A stretch of DNA of 64,000 bases from Rhodopseudomonas palustris (GTDB lineage Bacteria; Pseudomonadota; Alphaproteobacteria; Rhizobiales; Xanthobacteraceae), in assembly GCF_003031265.1 (NCBI RefSeq), contig NZ_CP019966.1, positions 1,302,001-1,366,000 on the forward strand, in the 5' to 3' direction. Made by a program: the position numbers and the translations under genes. Below the pieces are notes generated by a model. That model had not been told where the DNA came from and made no database searches. It saw only the letters and a program-made list of their open reading frames with translations. The first letter of the stretch is position 1; each line of letters opens with the position of its first letter. Positions 46,533 through 55,470 of this stretch are shown piece by piece.

Positions 46533-47879
46533 ATGTTAGACAAGATCAAGCCCACGTCCGCCGTCAACGCGCCGAACGATCTCAACGCGTTCTGGATGCC
46601 GTTCACCGCGAACCGGGCCTTCAAGCGCGCGCCGAAAATGGTCGTGGGTGCCGAAGGCATGCACTACATCACCGCCGATGGCCGCAAGATCATCGATGCC
46701 GCTTCGGGCATGTGGTGCACCAATGCGGGCCACGGCCGCAAGGAAATCGCCGAAGCCATCAAGGCGCAGGCCGACGAACTCGACTTCTCGCCGCCGTTCC
46801 AGTTCGGCCAGCCGAAGGCGTTCGAGCTTGCCACCCGGATCGCCGATCTGGCGCCGGAAGGCCTCGATCACGTGTTCTTCTGCAATTCGGGCTCGGAAGC
46901 CGGCGACACCGCGCTGAAGATCGCAGTCGCCTATCAGCAGATCAAGGGCCAGGGCTCGCGCACCCGCCTGATCGGCCGTGAGCGCGGCTATCATGGCGTC
47001 GGCTTCGGCGGCACCGCGGTCGGCGGCATCGGCAACAACCGCAAGATGTTCGGCCCGCTGCTTAACGGCGTCGACCATCTGCCTGCGACGTATGATCGCG
47101 ACAAGCAGGCCTTCACCAAGGGCGAACCGGAATACGGCGCGCACTTCGCCGACGCGCTCGAAGGCCTCGTCAACCTGCACGGCGCCAACACCATCGCGGC
47201 GGTGATCGTCGAGCCGATGGCCGGCTCCACCGGCGTGCTGCCGGCGCCGAAGGGCTACCTCAAGCGCCTGCGCGAGATCACCAAGAAGCACGGCATCCTG
47301 CTGATCTTCGACGAGGTCATCACCGGCTACGGCCGTCTCGGCTACGCCTTCGCGTCCGAACGCTATGGCGTCACCCCGGACATGATCACCTTCGCCAAGG
47401 GCGTCACCAATGGTGCGGTGCCGATGGGCGGCGTGATCACCTCGGCCGAGATCCACGATGCGTTCATGACCGGTCCCGAGCACGCGGTCGAGCTGGCTCA
47501 CGGCTATACCTATTCGGCGCACCCGCTGGCCTGCGCGGCCGGCATCGCCACCCTCGATATCTACCGCGACGAGAAGCTGTTCGAGCGCGCCAAGGCGCTG
47601 GAGCCGAAGTTCGCCGAGGCGGTGATGTCGCTGAAGTCGGCCCCGAATGTGGTCGACATCCGCACCGTCGGCCTGACCGCCGGCATCGACCTCGCCCCGA
47701 TCACCGATGCGGTCGGCAAGCGCGGCTTCGACGCGATGAATGCGGGCTTCCACGACCACGAGCTGATGCTGCGGATCGCCGGCGACACCCTGGCGCTGAC
47801 CCCGCCGCTGATCCTCAGCGAGGACCACATCGGCGAGATCGTCGACAAGGTCGGCAAGGTGATCCGCGCGGTCGCCTGA
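46533..47879 (+). CDS. Class III omega-aminotransferase (beta-alanine/pyruvate type)
   Basis: A 448-residue PLP enzyme; ATG at 46533 follows GAGGAG. It shows FWMPFTANRAFKRAPKM (substrate-entrance block), FFCNSGSEAGDTALKIA (about residues 112-128), the Asp in LIFDEVITGYGRLG (about 259-272) and the PLP lysine in TFAKGVTNGAVPMGGV (near 290). The sequence style is that of beta-alanine/omega-amino acid:pyruvate transaminases; the exact amino donor is unknown. A hairpin without T run follows at 47904-47932. Confidence 0.92.
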   Translation: MLDKIKPTSAVNAPNDLNAFWMPFTANRAFKRAPKMVVGAEGMHYITADGRKIIDAASGMWCTNAGHGRKEIAEAIKAQADELDFSPPFQFGQPKAFELATRIADLAPEGLDHVFFCNSGSEAGDTALKIAVAYQQIKGQGSRTRLIGRERGYHGVGFGGTAVGGIGNNRKMFGPLLNGVDHLPATYDRDKQAFTKGEPEYGAHFADALEGLVNLHGANTIAAVIVEPMAGSTGVLPAPKGYLKRLREITKKHGILLIFDEVITGYGRLGYAFASERYGVTPDMITFAKGVTNGAVPMGGVITSAEIHDAFMTGPEHAVELAHGYTYSAHPLACAAGIATLDIYRDEKLFERAKALEPKFAEAVMSLKSAPNVVDIRTVGLTAGIDLAPITDAVGKRGFDAMNAGFHDHELMLRIAGDTLALTPPLILSEDHIGEIVDKVGKVIRAVA

Positions 47880-47903
47880 TTCTGCCCGATATCCCCTTGG
47901 GAC

Positions 47904-47932
47904 GGCGGACGAATCCAGTGGACTCGTCCGCC
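47904..47932 (+). terminator. Possible terminator hairpin after the aminotransferase gene
   Basis: A perfect 9-bp stem (GGCGGACGA with TCGTCCGCC) around an 11-nt loop. No T run follows, so it may only cap the mRNA. Confidence 0.45.
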
Positions 47933-47975
47933 GAATCGACAAAGATGGCGGATCGGCAGGCAACCACCGGCTTAA

Positions 47976-49532
47976 ATGATCCGCATCTCGACCATTTTCA
48001 TCGCCGTCTGCATGGTGCTGATCGCCACCTCGCTCGGCATGGTGGTGTATGCGGTCGCCGGGTTTAACTTCGCCCAGGCGTCGCTGGTCGGCCTGACCGC
48101 CCTGACATTGTTCGTGCTGTACCAGGCGGTTTCGATGCGGATGCGCGACCGCGCCGAGGCCGGCGATCAGATCGCCGACCTGTCGCGCGGCACCGCCGAT
48201 CTCGCCCGCCAGGTCGGCGAATTCGGCCGGCGGCTGGCGGTGGTCGAGGCCAAGCTGGTTTCCGCCCAGTCCTCCCAGCAGGACCGGGTCCAGCACGTCT
48301 CCGACGAAATCACCGAACTTGGTACCCTGGTGCAGCAGCTGGCTGCCTCGGTCGCCGCCCACGAAGACCTTCTGACCTCCGCCGCCCGCAGCGAGGTCCG
48401 CCCCGAGTCCATCGCAGCGCCGGCTCCGGCTGCTCTGGCTCCGCCCGTGATCCCATCCGCGGCCGTACCGGCGGCTGCCGCTGCGGCGCCCGTTTCGGCG
48501 CTTCAGCCCGAAACGCCGAGTCCCGCAGCTCCCCCCGCGCCGGCGCCGGCCGCTACCGCTCCCACGACTCTGGTGCCGGACGCCGCCTCAGTCCCGGCTG
48601 TGGTCCCGCCGCCCGCCGTCGTTTCAGCTCCTACCGGTCCCAACATGGCGGAGGCGGTGGCGAGCGCGGTCGAGGGCGGTCGTTTCGATCTCTATCTACA
48701 GCCGATGGTCTCGCTGCCGCAGCGCAAGGTGCGGGCCTACGAGGTGGTGACGCGGCTGCGCGACACCGCCGATCAGGCGATCCCTGCCGAAACCTATTTG
48801 CCGATCGCCGAGACAGCCGGGTTGATGGGACGGATCGACAACGCGATCCTGCTGCGCGCCGTGCAGGTGGTCCGGCGCCTGCTGGTGCGCAACAAGGACG
48901 TCGGGCTGTTCGTCAACATCGCCGGCGCGACGCTGGCCGACACCGCCGCCTTCGCCCAGTGCCTCGACTTCCTCGAAGCCAACCGCGCGCTGGCGCCGTC
49001 GCTGATCCTCGAATTCAAGCAGAGCACCCTGCGCGGCCTCGGTCCGATCGAAACCGAACACCTCGCGGCGCTGGCGCAGCGCGGCTACCGGTTCTCGATC
49101 GACCATGTCACCGATCTGCGGTTCGAGCCGCGCGAGCTGGCCGATCGCGGCGTCCGCTTCATCAAGGTGCCGGCGGCGCTGCTGCTCGCCGCGCATGACA
49201 CGGCGTCCGCCGACATCCACCCGGTGGATCTGTCCGATCTGCTCGGCCGGTTCGGCATCGATCTGGTCGCCGAGCGGATCGAGGGGGAACGCGCCGTGGT
49301 CGACCTGCTTGACTACGATGTGCGGTTTGGGCAGGGGTTCTTGTTCGCAGCGCCCCGTCCGCTGCGGCCAGAGACCGCCACCAACGCGGCCGCGCCGGCT
49401 TCCAACGCCCCGGCCCAGCAGGACATCAATCTTGATCCAGGCAAGCTACCGCAGAGCCCGCTCGCTCGCATCGAGCCGGCACGCGTCACCGGCAATGCCG
49501 CACTGGTTCGCCGCGCCGCCGGCCCGTTCTGA
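47976..49532 (+). CDS. TipF-like membrane protein with degenerate EAL domain
   Basis: A 518-residue protein. Two N-terminal transmembrane helices (about 3-25 and 33-52) are followed by a coiled coil (about 60-130) and a long Ala/Pro linker (about 140-225). A C-terminal EAL fold follows (about 230-470). The signature is altered: EVVTRLR replaces EALLR, IDHVTD replaces DDFGTG, and IKVP replaces the usual KID region, while GQGFLF remains. So c-di-GMP hydrolysis is unlikely; binding is possible. The layout is that of Caulobacter TipF, a c-di-GMP receptor for flagellum placement. The next gene starts 12 nt downstream. Confidence 0.88.
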   Translation: MIRISTIFIAVCMVLIATSLGMVVYAVAGFNFAQASLVGLTALTLFVLYQAVSMRMRDRAEAGDQIADLSRGTADLARQVGEFGRRLAVVEAKLVSAQSSQQDRVQHVSDEITELGTLVQQLAASVAAHEDLLTSAARSEVRPESIAAPAPAALAPPVIPSAAVPAAAAAAPVSALQPETPSPAAPPAPAPAATAPTTLVPDAASVPAVVPPPAVVSAPTGPNMAEAVASAVEGGRFDLYLQPMVSLPQRKVRAYEVVTRLRDTADQAIPAETYLPIAETAGLMGRIDNAILLRAVQVVRRLLVRNKDVGLFVNIAGATLADTAAFAQCLDFLEANRALAPSLILEFKQSTLRGLGPIETEHLAALAQRGYRFSIDHVTDLRFEPRELADRGVRFIKVPAALLLAAHDTASADIHPVDLSDLLGRFGIDLVAERIEGERAVVDLLDYDVRFGQGFLFAAPRPLRPETATNAAAPASNAPAQQDINLDPGKLPQSPLARIEPARVTGNAALVRRAAGPF

Positions 49533-49544
49533 TCGTTTCAGCCG

Positions 49545-50399
49545 ATGACGAAGCTGCGTTTCGTCGAGCATCTGCACGAGCTCGTCGGCTCGGTCGATGT
49601 CGTGCTCAGCGACATCTGGGGCGTGGTGCATAACGGCCTGGAGTCGTTCCCGGACGCCTGCGCGGCGCTCAAGACCGCGCGTGACCAGGGCCGCACCGTG
49701 GTGCTGATCACCAACGCGCCACGGCCGGCGGATTCGGTGCAGCGCCAGCTGCGCAAGCTCGACGTGCCGGACGATTGCTACGACGCGATCGTGTCGTCGG
49801 GCGATCTCACCCGGATCTACGTGGCCGAACATCCCGGCCAGTCGATCTACTGGCTCGGGCCGGATCGCGACAACTCGATCTATCGCGGCCTCGACGCGGT
49901 GCTGACGCCGCTCGACAAGGCCGACTACATCATCTGCACCGGCCCGTTCGACGACGAGACCGAGTCGGCCGAAGACTATCGCGAGATGATGGGGCAGGCG
50001 CTGGAGCGCAAGCTGACGCTGGTCTGCGCCAATCCGGACATCGTGGTCGAGCGCGGCGACCGGCTGATCTACTGCGCCGGCGCGATCGCCGAGTTGTATC
50101 GCGAGCTCGGCGGCGAGGTGATCTTCTACGGCAAGCCGCACCGGCCGATCTATGATCGCGCGATGGCGCTCGCCCGACAGATCCGCGGGACCGACACGCC
50201 GGCGCAGCGGGTGCTGGCGATCGGCGACTCGGTGCGGACTGATCTGGCCGGCGCGCAGGGCTACGGCATCGATCTCTTGTTCGTCACCCGCGGCATCCAT
50301 GCCGACGCATTCGAGGGCATCGATCGGCTCGACACCGCTGCGGTGACCGAACTGTTCGGCCACCCGCCGCTGGCACTGACCCGCGAGCTGCGCTGGTAA
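49545..50399 (+). CDS. HAD-superfamily class IIA hydrolase (TIGR01459 family)
   Basis: A 284-residue cytosolic phosphatase-like enzyme. The nucleophile motif is VLSDIWGVVHNG (Asp near residue 23), followed by the Thr/Asn strand VVLITNAPRP, the lysine in FYGKPHRPIYDRA (near 205) and the acidic pair in AIGDSVRTDLAGAQG (about 226-240). The usual second Asp of the HAD DxD loop is replaced by Trp, a trait of this family. The substrate is unknown. It may be cotranscribed with the TipF-like gene. Confidence 0.9.
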   Translation: MTKLRFVEHLHELVGSVDVVLSDIWGVVHNGLESFPDACAALKTARDQGRTVVLITNAPRPADSVQRQLRKLDVPDDCYDAIVSSGDLTRIYVAEHPGQSIYWLGPDRDNSIYRGLDAVLTPLDKADYIICTGPFDDETESAEDYREMMGQALERKLTLVCANPDIVVERGDRLIYCAGAIAELYRELGGEVIFYGKPHRPIYDRAMALARQIRGTDTPAQRVLAIGDSVRTDLAGAQGYGIDLLFVTRGIHADAFEGIDRLDTAAVTELFGHPPLALTRELRW

Positions 50400-50431
50400 G
50401 CGCAGCTCGACTTCGCTTCTTCGAGAGTTGA

Positions 50432-52495
50432 TCAGCGGCCTTCGCGCAGCCAGGTCGCCGCGAACGCGCCGAGCAGCAACAGCAAGCCGATCAGGCCGGT
50501 GAACACCGGCAGCACGCCGACGCCGGTGACGACGCTGGCATCGCGCATTCGCACGCCGAGCCAGCCGTCGCCGCGGAAAATCGTCGCCGAGGTCACCGGC
50601 ACGATCCGCGGCAGCTCGACGCTGCCGTTCTCGGCGATCCGGCGGGCGTCGCCGCCGGTGGCCTGCGCCAGCGGCCGCAGCGTCTCGGTGGTCGAGGTGA
50701 CCTCTGCAAATTCCTTCGGGTTGACCGGCCCGACATTGATCAGCGCTTTGAGCGTGCCATCGGTCGCCGACCACAGCCCGAGCTCGTCGGCCGGCAGTGT
50801 CGCCCGCCAGGTGCCGGGATCGCCCGCCGCGAGCGTGAGTTCGCGGGTCTTGCCGGAAGGCGAGGTGACGGTCACGGGCGGCACGCTGTCACCCATGGTC
50901 TGCCGCAGCACTTCGAGGTTCTTGCCCTCGGCCTTCAGCCGCAGCGCTTCTTCATCGAGGTCCGGCTGCTTCATCAGCCAGTGCGACATCCGCCGCAGCA
51001 GATCGAGATGCGGTCCGCCGCCCTCGTAGCCGCGCGCCCACAGCCAGATGTGGTCAGAGAGCAGCAGCGCGACCCGGCCCTCGCCGAAATGCGACAGCAG
51101 CAGTAGCGGCATGTTGTCGGCGCCGGTCATCAGCGGGGCAGCAGTCGCGTTGCGGGTGTCGACCGTGCGGAAGAACCGGCTCCAATGCGGCGGCTCGGAC
51201 GCCGAGCCTTCGAGGCCGCGCGTCACCGGATGGCGCTTGCCGGCGTCCGACAGCCGCGCGTGATACGGCTTTTCGGTGACGCCGACCGGCTCGGCCGGCA
51301 GCAGCGTGTCGAGCGGCGTACGCCAGATCGAGGTAGTCGACGCGTAGTCCGGCCCGGCCGACACCAGCACCGCACCGCCGTTCTTCACGTAGCGCGAGAT
51401 GTTGTCGAAATACGCCATCGGCAGCACGCCCTGGCGGGCGTAGCGGTCGAAGATGATCAGTTGAAACTCGTTGATCTTCTGCTGGAACAGCTCGCGGGTC
51501 GGGAAGGCGATCAGCGACAATTCGTTGATCGGCGTGCCGTCCTGCTTCTCCGGCGGCCGCAGGATGGTGAAGTGCACGAGATCGACGCTGGCGTCGGATT
51601 TGAGCAAATTGCGCCAGGTGCGCTCGCCGGAATGCGGCTCGCCGGACACCAGCAGCACCCGCAGCTTGTCGCGGACGCCGTCGATCGACACCACGGCGCG
51701 GTTGTTGACCAGCGTCAGCTCGTTCTCGACCGGCGAGGCTTCGATCTCGACGATGTTCTGGCCGGCATGCTTGATCTCGACATCGACGTTGACGGTCTGG
51801 CCGCTGAGCACGGTGCGCTGGTTCAGCACTTCGCCGTCGCGCCGCACCACGACGCGGGCACGGTCGCCGGTGATGCCCTGGTCGTCGAGCCGGTAGGTGA
51901 TGGTCTGGGTCTGGCCGACGATGCCGAACCGCGGCGCCGCCAGGATGGCGATGCGGCGGTCGCGCTCGTCCTTGCGGCCGGTGATCAGCGCCTGCACCGG
52001 CGCCTGGAAGCCAAGTGCCTGAGCGTTCGCCGGGATATCGTGGACGCGGCCGTCGGTGATCAGGAACGCGCCGGCGACGCGGTCGGTCGGCACGTCGGAC
52101 AGCGCCGAAGTCACCGCGCCGAACAGCTTGGTGCCGTCGGTCTCGCCATCCGCCTGGCCGGCTTCGACAACGCGAACCTCCAGGCCCTTGATCTGCTTCA
52201 GCCGATCGACCAGCGCTTCCTTGGCCTGCTCGGCTTCTTCGGTGCGCTTGCCGAAATTCTGACTCGGGCTCTTGTCGACCACCACGGCGGCGACCGAGGA
52301 CAGCGGCTCGCGCTCCTCGCGGGTGAACGACGGATTGGCCAGCGCCAGCACGATCAGCGCAAGCGCCGCGATCCGCACCCACGCGCCCCGCGAGCGCCCA
52401 ATCAGCAGCACGAGTGCGATGATCGCCACGGCGGCAATCGCGACCCACAGCACTGCGGTCGGAACAAGAGGCGCAAAGGCGATGCCGTAGTGCAA
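50432..52495 (-). CDS. Membrane protein with VWA-like and glutamine-amidotransferase-like domains (MoxR operon)
   Basis: A 687-residue protein. I prefer the TTG at 52495 because GAGGAG sits 6 nt before it and MHYGIAFAPL is a normal start; an ATG at 52516 lies inside a repeat and has no ribosome site. Two N-terminal helices (about 8-50) and one at the C-terminus (about 660-685) anchor it. The VWA-like part has an intact DKSPS metal site and ITDGRVHD. A GATase1-like domain follows (about 370-500, SAGPDYASTT, LLLLSHFGEGRVALLLSDHIW). It closes the operon that runs moxR, DUF58, BatA/DUF4159, this gene. Confidence 0.82.
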   Translation of the reverse strand: MHYGIAFAPLVPTAVLWVAIAAVAIIALVLLIGRSRGAWVRIAALALIVLALANPSFTREEREPLSSVAAVVVDKSPSQNFGKRTEEAEQAKEALVDRLKQIKGLEVRVVEAGQADGETDGTKLFGAVTSALSDVPTDRVAGAFLITDGRVHDIPANAQALGFQAPVQALITGRKDERDRRIAILAAPRFGIVGQTQTITYRLDDQGITGDRARVVVRRDGEVLNQRTVLSGQTVNVDVEIKHAGQNIVEIEASPVENELTLVNNRAVVSIDGVRDKLRVLLVSGEPHSGERTWRNLLKSDASVDLVHFTILRPPEKQDGTPINELSLIAFPTRELFQQKINEFQLIIFDRYARQGVLPMAYFDNISRYVKNGGAVLVSAGPDYASTTSIWRTPLDTLLPAEPVGVTEKPYHARLSDAGKRHPVTRGLEGSASEPPHWSRFFRTVDTRNATAAPLMTGADNMPLLLLSHFGEGRVALLLSDHIWLWARGYEGGGPHLDLLRRMSHWLMKQPDLDEEALRLKAEGKNLEVLRQTMGDSVPPVTVTSPSGKTRELTLAAGDPGTWRATLPADELGLWSATDGTLKALINVGPVNPKEFAEVTSTTETLRPLAQATGGDARRIAENGSVELPRIVPVTSATIFRGDGWLGVRMRDASVVTGVGVLPVFTGLIGLLLLLGAFAATWLREGR

Positions 52496-52511
52496 TGCGT
52501 TCTCCTCGTCG

Positions 52512-52640
52512 CTCATGGTTCGAGACGCATCGCTGCGCGATGCTCCTCACCATGAGGTCCTCGTTTCGTCGTCCCGCCTCAAGCGAGACCTCTCCCTCAT
52601 CCTGAGGAGCCCGGCGAAGCCGGGCGTCTCGAAGGATGAG
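52512..52640. repeat. Palindromic intergenic repeat, family D, copy 3
   Basis: The arms are CTCATGGTTCGAGACG...CTCACCATGAG (52512-52556) and CTCATCCTGAGGAGC...CGAAGGATGAG (52596-52640). Both arms are inverted relative to copy 1, but their order is the same, so each arm flipped on its own. It fills the gap between two genes of the moxR operon. Confidence 0.85.
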
Positions 52641-52644
52641 CTAA

Positions 52645-55470
52645 CTATTGCCCCAGCCGCTCGATCAGCGCCGGCGCGTGGACCTGGTCGGCTTTGTAGT
52701 TGCCGGTCAGGGTGTACATCACGATGTTGACGCCGGCGCGGAAGGCGAATTCGCGCTGGCGCGGCTCGCCCGGTGTCAGCGGCAGCATCGGCTGGCCGTC
52801 GGGCCGCATCGCCCAGGCGCCGGCGAGATCGTTGGAGGTGATGATGATCGGCGACACGCCGTCGCCGCCGCGCGCCGGGCGGGTGGTGTCGTCATCGTCG
52901 GTCTCGCGCGGCAGCGCCTCGACCCAGGTCTGGCCGGCGGTGAAGCGGCCGGGGAAGTCGCGCAGGAGATAGAACGTCTTGGTCAGCACGTGCTCGCGCG
53001 GCACCGGCTCCAGCTCCGGCACGTCGAGCGACGACAGCACGTCGCGCAGTGTGATCATGCCGGGGGTCTGCGATGCGCCGTTCGGATCCGGCGGCGCTTC
53101 GATCGCGTCGCGGGTGTCGAAGATCACGGTGCCGCCCTGCTTCATGTAGGCGTCGATCTTGTTGAGAGCGTCCTGCGGCGGCTTAGGCCCGCCGGCGACG
53201 ATCGGCCAGTAGATCAGCGGGAAGAACGACAGCTCGTCGCGCGCCGGATCGACGCCGACCGGCTCGCCGGCTTCGAGTGCGGTGCGCTGCGCCAGGAACA
53301 ACGTCAGTCCGCTCATTCCGGCTTTGACGATGGCGTCGACGTCGGCGTTGCCGGTGATCACATAAGCGAGGTGAGTCTGTGCGGTCGCCTTGATGGCAAA
53401 GTCGTCCTTGGCGCCTTGCGCGCGCAGCGGCAGCGGCATCGACGCCAGTGGCAGTGCGATGATCAGCGCCAGCGCGGCGGTCGCGGCGCGGCGGCGGCGC
53501 ATCAGCAGCGCGGCGAGGCCGCCGCCGAGCACGGCGACGATCAGCGCGTCGAGCAGGAACAGGCCGAGCGACGAGGCCAGCAGCATGCCGCGCAGATCGC
53601 GCGGTTCGGCGTTGCTGTAGGCGGCGCGGCGGGCGTTGATCGCCGACGTATCCAGCGGCGCAATCCGGTCAGCAGCGGCCAGCGCATTGACGGCGATCGG
53701 TCCGTCGGCGGGACCATAGAAGCCGGGCGGATGCTCGGCGCTGCCGCGCTCCCGGTAATCAGCCGGGATCGGCTTGGCGGAGGCCGGCGGCGGGCCGAAC
53801 GCGCCGAAGCCGTCGAGCGTGCGCAGCGGCGACACCGTCTCGGCGGCATTCGGATCGGCCGCAACGCCGGCGCCGGGCGTCGAGGTGTAACCGGACATGT
53901 CGACCAGCCGGCGCAGCATCTCGACGAAGGTGCCGGACATCGGCAGGTTCGACCAGCGCATGTCGGCGCTGACGTGGAACAGCGTCACCAGCCCTTTGCC
54001 GCGATGCTCGCCGGTGACCAGCGGCGTGCCGTCGGCGAGCGACGCCCAGCTCTTGCCGGGCAGGGTCGCGTCCGGCTCGGCCAGAACCTGGCGATTGACG
54101 GTGACGTCGCTCGGCACCGCGAGCCCGGCGAATGGGCCGTCGCCGGAGAACGCAGCGAGCTGCTGTGGCTTCTCCCATGTCAGGCTGCCGCCGAGGCTGC
54201 GGCCGCCTTTGCGAAGCTTCACCGGCACCAGATCGTCCTCGTCCTGACGGGCGAGACGAGGGCCGGCAAACCGCACCAGCACGCCGCCCTGTTCGATCCA
54301 GGCATCGAGCCGCTGGCGGATTTCGGGTGACAGCGCGCCGACATCGGCGAGCACGATCATCGGCAGCTTCTGGTCGAGGAATTGCGCGATCACCTGCTGC
54401 GGCGCGGCGCGTTCGCCCTGGCGCAGATCGGCGAACGGCGACAGCGCACGGGCGAGATAGAACGTCGCCGCCAGCAGCGGCTGCGCCGTGTCGGCGCTCG
54501 CGCCTGACACGATCCCGACCGCGCGGCGGCGCCAGCGCTTGTCGAGTAGCTGAACGGCGCCGGTGGAGCGCTCGCCGGCGATTTCCAGCCGGGCGATGTC
54601 GTTGCGCAGTTCGACCGGCAGGTCGAATGCCGCTTCGGTCTCGGTGGCGCCGGGCGCAAGGCTGAAGCGGGCTTCGCCGATCGGCGCGCTCTTGGCATCG
54701 AGCGCGCGGACGACGCCGGCATCGACGCCGCCGCTGTTGGCGCGCAGCACTTTCACGGTCATCTTCGCCGCGGCGTTTTCGGCAGCCGCCAATGCATGGG
54801 CCGGCGGCGCGCCGCCTTCGACGATGGTGAGGCTGCGGTTCTGGACCAGCTTGTTCAGCCCGGCGACGAAATCATTGCCGCGGCCGGTGTCGACACCGTC
54901 CGTCAGCCACACCAGTTCGGCATCACCGGCGGTCTTCAGGAAACGCTCGATGCCGGGCAGCGCCTCGACCCGCTCGACCGCATAGGGCTTGGGCGCGAGC
55001 TGACGCAGCGAGACTCGTGCGGTGCCGGCCGGCATCAGGGCCGGATCGCGCGCTGTCTCCGACAGCGGCGCCAGCGCCACCGCGCGGCGGGCGCTGTCGG
55101 CTTCGGCGATCAGTTCGTCGGCGGCCTTGATCCGCGCCTCCCAGCTCGACGCTGCGCTCCAGCCGTCATCAAGCAGGATCAGCAGCGGCGCCTGACTGCC
55201 GCCGGCAGCGGTCTGCGGATTCCAGATTGGGCCGGCAAGCGCGACGATCACCAGCGCGGCCGCGAGCATGCGCAGTGCAGTCAGCCACCACGGCGTCCGC
55301 GACGGCGTCTCTTCCTTCGGGGCGATGTCGAGCAGCAGCCGGGTCGGCGGGAAATCCACGCGGCGCGGCCGCGGCGGCATCACACGCAGCAGCCACCACA
55401 GCGCCGGCAGCGCCAGCAGACCGATCAGCAGCAGCGGCTGTGCAAACGAAAGGGGGAGGGCGCCGATCAT
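52645..55470 (-). CDS. BatA-like / DUF4159 double-domain membrane protein
   Basis: A 941-residue protein starting at ATG 55470, which overlaps the DUF58 stop by 4 nt. The N-terminus is the aerotolerance-type anchor: a helix in PLLLIGLLALPALWWLL (about 10-27), then RRVDFPPTRLL and a second helix near 65-85. A VWA-like domain follows with LLDDGWSAA in place of the usual DxSxS, so its metal site is degenerate, and WLTDGVD. A middle helix near 660 precedes the C-terminal DUF4159 part (FAIKATAQTHLAYVITGN to the end), a GATase-like fold with FFPLIYWPIVAGG. It belongs to the moxR operon. Confidence 0.85.
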   Translation of the reverse strand: MIGALPLSFAQPLLLIGLLALPALWWLLRVMPPRPRRVDFPPTRLLLDIAPKEETPSRTPWWLTALRMLAAALVIVALAGPIWNPQTAAGGSQAPLLILLDDGWSAASSWEARIKAADELIAEADSARRAVALAPLSETARDPALMPAGTARVSLRQLAPKPYAVERVEALPGIERFLKTAGDAELVWLTDGVDTGRGNDFVAGLNKLVQNRSLTIVEGGAPPAHALAAAENAAAKMTVKVLRANSGGVDAGVVRALDAKSAPIGEARFSLAPGATETEAAFDLPVELRNDIARLEIAGERSTGAVQLLDKRWRRRAVGIVSGASADTAQPLLAATFYLARALSPFADLRQGERAAPQQVIAQFLDQKLPMIVLADVGALSPEIRQRLDAWIEQGGVLVRFAGPRLARQDEDDLVPVKLRKGGRSLGGSLTWEKPQQLAAFSGDGPFAGLAVPSDVTVNRQVLAEPDATLPGKSWASLADGTPLVTGEHRGKGLVTLFHVSADMRWSNLPMSGTFVEMLRRLVDMSGYTSTPGAGVAADPNAAETVSPLRTLDGFGAFGPPPASAKPIPADYRERGSAEHPPGFYGPADGPIAVNALAAADRIAPLDTSAINARRAAYSNAEPRDLRGMLLASSLGLFLLDALIVAVLGGGLAALLMRRRRAATAALALIIALPLASMPLPLRAQGAKDDFAIKATAQTHLAYVITGNADVDAIVKAGMSGLTLFLAQRTALEAGEPVGVDPARDELSFFPLIYWPIVAGGPKPPQDALNKIDAYMKQGGTVIFDTRDAIEAPPDPNGASQTPGMITLRDVLSSLDVPELEPVPREHVLTKTFYLLRDFPGRFTAGQTWVEALPRETDDDDTTRPARGGDGVSPIIITSNDLAGAWAMRPDGQPMLPLTPGEPRQREFAFRAGVNIVMYTLTGNYKADQVHAPALIERLGQ

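Noticed and set aside
46536..48362. 600-codon open frame opposite the aminotransferase and TipF-like genes
   Set aside because: It spans two unrelated genes and an intergenic gap on the other strand and has no recognisable motif.
52648..54330. 560-codon open frame opposite the BatA/DUF4159 gene
   Set aside because: Low-complexity Arg/Gly/Gln translation typical of an antisense frame.
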